A DNA stretch of 64,000 nucleotides. It comes from Chryseobacterium sp. 52 (GTDB lineage Bacteria > Bacteroidota > Bacteroidia > Flavobacteriales > Weeksellaceae). Positions 61,707 to 64,000 of this stretch are shown in pieces. A model generated the notes under the pieces. The model was not told the origin of the DNA and searched no databases. It saw nothing but the letters and a program-made list of their open reading frames with translations. A program made the translations under genes and the position numbers. How positions within the stretch are numbered: position 1 is the stretch's first letter; the number at the start of each line of letters is the position of its first letter. The stretch lies in NCBI RefSeq assembly GCF_002754245.1, contig NZ_PEEX01000001.1, forward strand, positions 3,452,001 to 3,516,000. The letters run 5' to 3'.

Positions 61707-62729
61707 ATGATTCTAATCCAAAGCAGCATAAATGATCTTTCAACCAACGATGTATTGGACTGGATTTTTTTCACAGAAAAAGAACAGGATGTGAGCAGAA
61801 TCAATAATGAAACAACAATTCAGAATATCAGCTTCAAAGTATCCAATACAAACGGATTCTCGGCAGAAATATCTACTGATAAGGGAAAGATCAACAGCCG
61901 GGACATCCAAAGGTTTTGGTATAGAAGAGGCAACTTCAGCAACCGGACGCCTGCATTTTCCATCAGTGATATACAACTTAAAAAACTCATTTTTCAGCTT
62001 CAGGATAACTTTCAGAGAGAAAATGAAAGGATAATTGACAATATGTATTCCGGTCTGGAAAAAGGGGGAAGAATAAATAGGTTTCAGGAAAACTTCACCA
62101 GCAAAATACATAACCTTTCCCGTGCCAGCGCTGCCGGATTAAAAATCCCTGAGACATTAGTAACGAACAGAATGGATGAATTATTAGATTTTTCTGTTGA
62201 GCATCACGAAATCATCACAAAAGATATTGAATTCAATTCTTTCCATTTTCCATTTGGAGAAAATTCGCAGGTCTATATTCATCAGCCGGTTGTTAAACTT
62301 TCCAAAGCTGACCTTGAAAATCAAAATATAAAGAATAAAGAAAAACAGTTTGCCCATTATTCCATGTATCAGCAGTATCTGGATAAAAAATATGAACTGC
62401 GTATCTTTTATCTGAAAGGTAAATTCTATACAATGGCTATTTTCTCGCAGGCGAATGAAAAAACAAAAACTGATTTCAGAAATTATGATACCGAAAGGCC
62501 TAACCGCTGTATTCCTTACCAGTTACCAGCAGAAACAGAAAAGAAAATAACAAAATTCATGAAGGATATTGATATGAACTGTGGCTCTATCGATATGATT
62601 TACAGTCCTGAGGGAGAATATATCTTTTTAGAAGTTAACCCTGTGGGGCAATTCCAATGGCTTTCTAAAAGCTGCAACTATGATATTGAACGGCAAATTG
62701 CTTTTGATCTTTTAAAAGAAGAAATATGA
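61707..62729 (+). CDS. gwsG: ATP-grasp peptide maturase, grasp-with-spasm type
   Basis: A 340-residue ATP-grasp ligase of the microviridin/graspetide maturase group, which forms ester or amide cross-links between precursor side chains. The N-terminal part contains TNDVLDWIFF and RFWYRRGNFSNRTP, the central part SRASAAGLKIPETLVTNR and the ATP-binding loop with FHFPFGENSQ. The C-terminal metal site is GSIDMIYSPEGEYIFLEVNP with Asp296, Glu309 and Asn311. The stop overlaps the next start (ATGA). Domain order and neighbours match the named grasp-with-spasm system; the linkage type made is not known here. Confidence 0.9.
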   Translation: MILIQSSINDLSTNDVLDWIFFTEKEQDVSRINNETTIQNISFKVSNTNGFSAEISTDKGKINSRDIQRFWYRRGNFSNRTPAFSISDIQLKKLIFQLQDNFQRENERIIDNMYSGLEKGGRINRFQENFTSKIHNLSRASAAGLKIPETLVTNRMDELLDFSVEHHEIITKDIEFNSFHFPFGENSQVYIHQPVVKLSKADLENQNIKNKEKQFAHYSMYQQYLDKKYELRIFYLKGKFYTMAIFSQANEKTKTDFRNYDTERPNRCIPYQLPAETEKKITKFMKDIDMNCGSIDMIYSPEGEYIFLEVNPVGQFQWLSKSCNYDIERQIAFDLLKEEI

Positions 62730-62941
62730 AAGAAGAACAGGAAAAAATAAAACTGGAAATACAAAGCTGGATAGAAGAAAACAAATACCAGCTATCTCCA
62801 AACACAGATACCTGGAGTATAGAAGTCTATGAAAATGAAGATGCCGAATCTCCAGAGCCAATACAACTGGGAAAATACAATGCAGAAGTAACATCTACCG
62901 ATCCTTTTTACAAGCCGTACTCTAAAACTTTTTTATTATAA
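62726..62941 (+). CDS. 71-residue unknown protein between the two maturases
   Basis: A small acidic protein that I do not recognise. It is translationally coupled to the ATP-grasp gene (4-nt overlap) and lies 2 nt before the SPASM gene. Residues 1-20 are a charged helix (EEQEKIKLEIQSWIEENKYQ); the rest is probably beta-rich, with WSIEVYENEDAESPEPIQLG and a C-terminal FYKPYSKTFLL. It has no GG leader and no Cys. It could be a leader-binding adaptor, an immunity protein or a fifth substrate; the sequence does not decide. Confidence 0.7.
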   Translation: MKEEQEKIKLEIQSWIEENKYQLSPNTDTWSIEVYENEDAESPEPIQLGKYNAEVTSTDPFYKPYSKTFLL

Positions 62942-62943
62942 TT

Positions 62944-64000
62944 ATGAATGATTTATTGCTTTTATACAGCCACTGCATCATTGTAAAAGGAATCTCCCGG
63001 GCTGTGATCTGTGACTTGCAGCGAAAAAAAATCCACCCTGTTCCCAATGCATTTGCAGAACTTTTTGAGGATGGAAGATATTTTAATGTCCCGGAAATAA
63101 TCTCCCAGCTAGATGCGGATGGGCAAGAGATTCTCAGTGATTATCTGAAATTTATAGAAGAAAACGAACTGGCTTTTTACTGTTCAGCCGGAGATCTGGA
63201 ACTTTTCCCAAAAATGCCCGAAGAATGGCTGTTTCCAGCAAAAATATCTCACTGTATTCTCGATGCAGATAACGATTTTTTTTACTTTGATGAGGATTTT
63301 CTACAACAATTGGAACCACTTTGCTGTAATTTTATCCAGTTTAGATTTTTTAAGGAAGCTTCCTGGTCTGAATTAAAAAGGATAATGGATATCATAAGTC
63401 CTTCACAAATAAAATCAGTCGAAATTATTCTGCCCTATAAGGAAGAAGATACTTTTTACCAAAATGTAGAATTATTAGTCACGAAATATAAAAAAATAAG
63501 TATTCTCACCGTAAGCGGCGCATCTGTATCAAAGATATATAAAGAAGGAAATTATGGCATAGGTTATATTATACAGACCGATACAAAGATCAACAGTGAA
63601 ATTCACTGCGGAGTTGTACACAGCAGTTTATTTTCTATCAATATTCCGGTCTATACCGAATCTTTAGCCCACAATACATGCCTTCACAGAAAAGTGGGTA
63701 TTGATAGCAAAGGGAATATCAAAAACTGTCCAAGTATGAAAGAAAATTTCGGGAATATCAAAAACAGTTCTTTAAAAAACGCTGTAGATCATCCTGAATT
63801 TCAAAAATACTGGAATATAACAAAAGACGAGATCATAAAATGTAAGGAATGTGAATTCCGACATGTCTGTACCGATTGCCGAGCTTATATCGATGATCCG
63901 GAGAATATATTTTCTGCTCCGCTTAAATGCGGCTACAATCCTTACACCTGCGAATGGGAAGAATGGAGCAACAATCCTTTAAAAGAAAAAGCAATACACC
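62944..64000 (+). CDS. gwsS: SPASM-domain peptide maturase, grasp-with-spasm type (C-terminus cut by window)
   Basis: At least 352 residues, starting MNDLLLLYSHCIIVKGISRA. The C-terminal third is a SPASM domain with Cys246, Cys262, the cluster Cys300-x2-Cys303-x5-Cys309-x2-Cys312, then Cys329 and Cys336, enough for one or two iron-sulfur clusters. The N-terminal two thirds resemble a radical-SAM barrel (FIQFRFFKEASWSELKRIMD, VEIILPYKEED), but no CX3CX2C motif is seen. So canonical radical-SAM chemistry is unlikely unless another cluster site exists. It may present leader or core to the ATP-grasp enzyme. The reading frame is open to the right edge. Confidence 0.85.
   Translation, partial: MNDLLLLYSHCIIVKGISRAVICDLQRKKIHPVPNAFAELFEDGRYFNVPEIISQLDADGQEILSDYLKFIEENELAFYCSAGDLELFPKMPEEWLFPAKISHCILDADNDFFYFDEDFLQQLEPLCCNFIQFRFFKEASWSELKRIMDIISPSQIKSVEIILPYKEEDTFYQNVELLVTKYKKISILTVSGASVSKIYKEGNYGIGYIIQTDTKINSEIHCGVVHSSLFSINIPVYTESLAHNTCLHRKVGIDSKGNIKNCPSMKENFGNIKNSSLKNAVDHPEFQKYWNITKDEIIKCKECEFRHVCTDCRAYIDDPENIFSAPLKCGYNPYTCEWEEWSNNPLKEKAIH

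Noticed and set aside
62726..62941. Fifth RiPP precursor
   Set aside because: No leader similarity, no GG/AG site and an acidic composition; kept as an unknown protein.
62944..64000. Radical SAM enzyme
   Set aside because: No CX3CX2C motif in the visible protein; only the SPASM cysteines are present.

Overview
The window is a chromosomal segment of an AT-rich member of the Bacteroidota, almost certainly a Chryseobacterium-like flavobacterium (Weeksellaceae). The evidence is the flavobacterial promoter grammar (TTG, about 19 bp, TAnnTTTG), type IX secretion C-terminal tails (YPNP ... KxxKxxIxK), three GLPGLI-type secreted proteins, a DUF4476 protein, M12-like, M1 and M61 secreted peptidases, a BlaI/M56 pair, and double-glycine peptides of the Chryseobacterium 'bacteriocin-like' style. 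Both window edges cut genes: a tetR-type regulator on the left and a SPASM-domain maturase on the right.

Layout. 1-11.5 kb is housekeeping and envelope genes: tetR (partial, with clear operators), a CvfB-like S1 protein, arylamine N-acetyltransferase, DUF4476, lpdA, a glycosyltransferase, recQ, then kdsD and tatC on the plus strand. 12-31 kb is rich in secreted hydrolases: a 986-residue T9SS metzincin, M1 and M61 peptidases, dacB with a sensor kinase, pepE, a TPR protein, fructose-6-phosphate aldolase, a serine hydrolase, two GLPGLI genes, a sugar acetyltransferase, and a BlaI/M56 regulatory pair with its own operators. 31-37 kb is a low-gene-density stretch: a structured-RNA candidate, a GNAT/MocR divergent pair, an Ada-like zinc protein, a Cys-rich GG-leader peptide, four tandem initiator tRNA genes in exact 112-bp repeats plus a fifth copy, and a small secreted protein with a GLPGLI protein. 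36.8-41.2 kb is a tight plus-strand operon (YciO/TsaC-type, CPBP protease, yaaA, prmC, serine hydrolase, DUF4180). 41.4-50.1 kb is a minus-strand block: parE, a small membrane protein, parC, rhomboid protease, membrane AraC regulator and two SDR enzymes.

The most interesting region is 50.2-64 kb. It holds two paralogous sensor/regulator pairs, each a 975-979 residue beta-propeller histidine kinase followed, with an identical 32-nt overlap, by a LytTR response regulator. The two copies even share their promoter and an unusual ATGTGA/GTG start. The first pair is followed by a GG-leader peptide with a proline-rich core and a T9SS-secreted metzincin. The second pair is followed by a RiPP cluster of the 'grasp-with-spasm' type: four GG-leader precursors with a near-constant leader and unrelated cores, an ATP-grasp maturase, a 71-residue unknown protein, and a SPASM-domain protein that shows no radical-SAM CX3CX2C motif. 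All five peptides share a [QER]Mxx[IF]x[GA]G leader end, so the whole 14 kb looks like one extracellular-signal-controlled peptide system; that functional link is inference.
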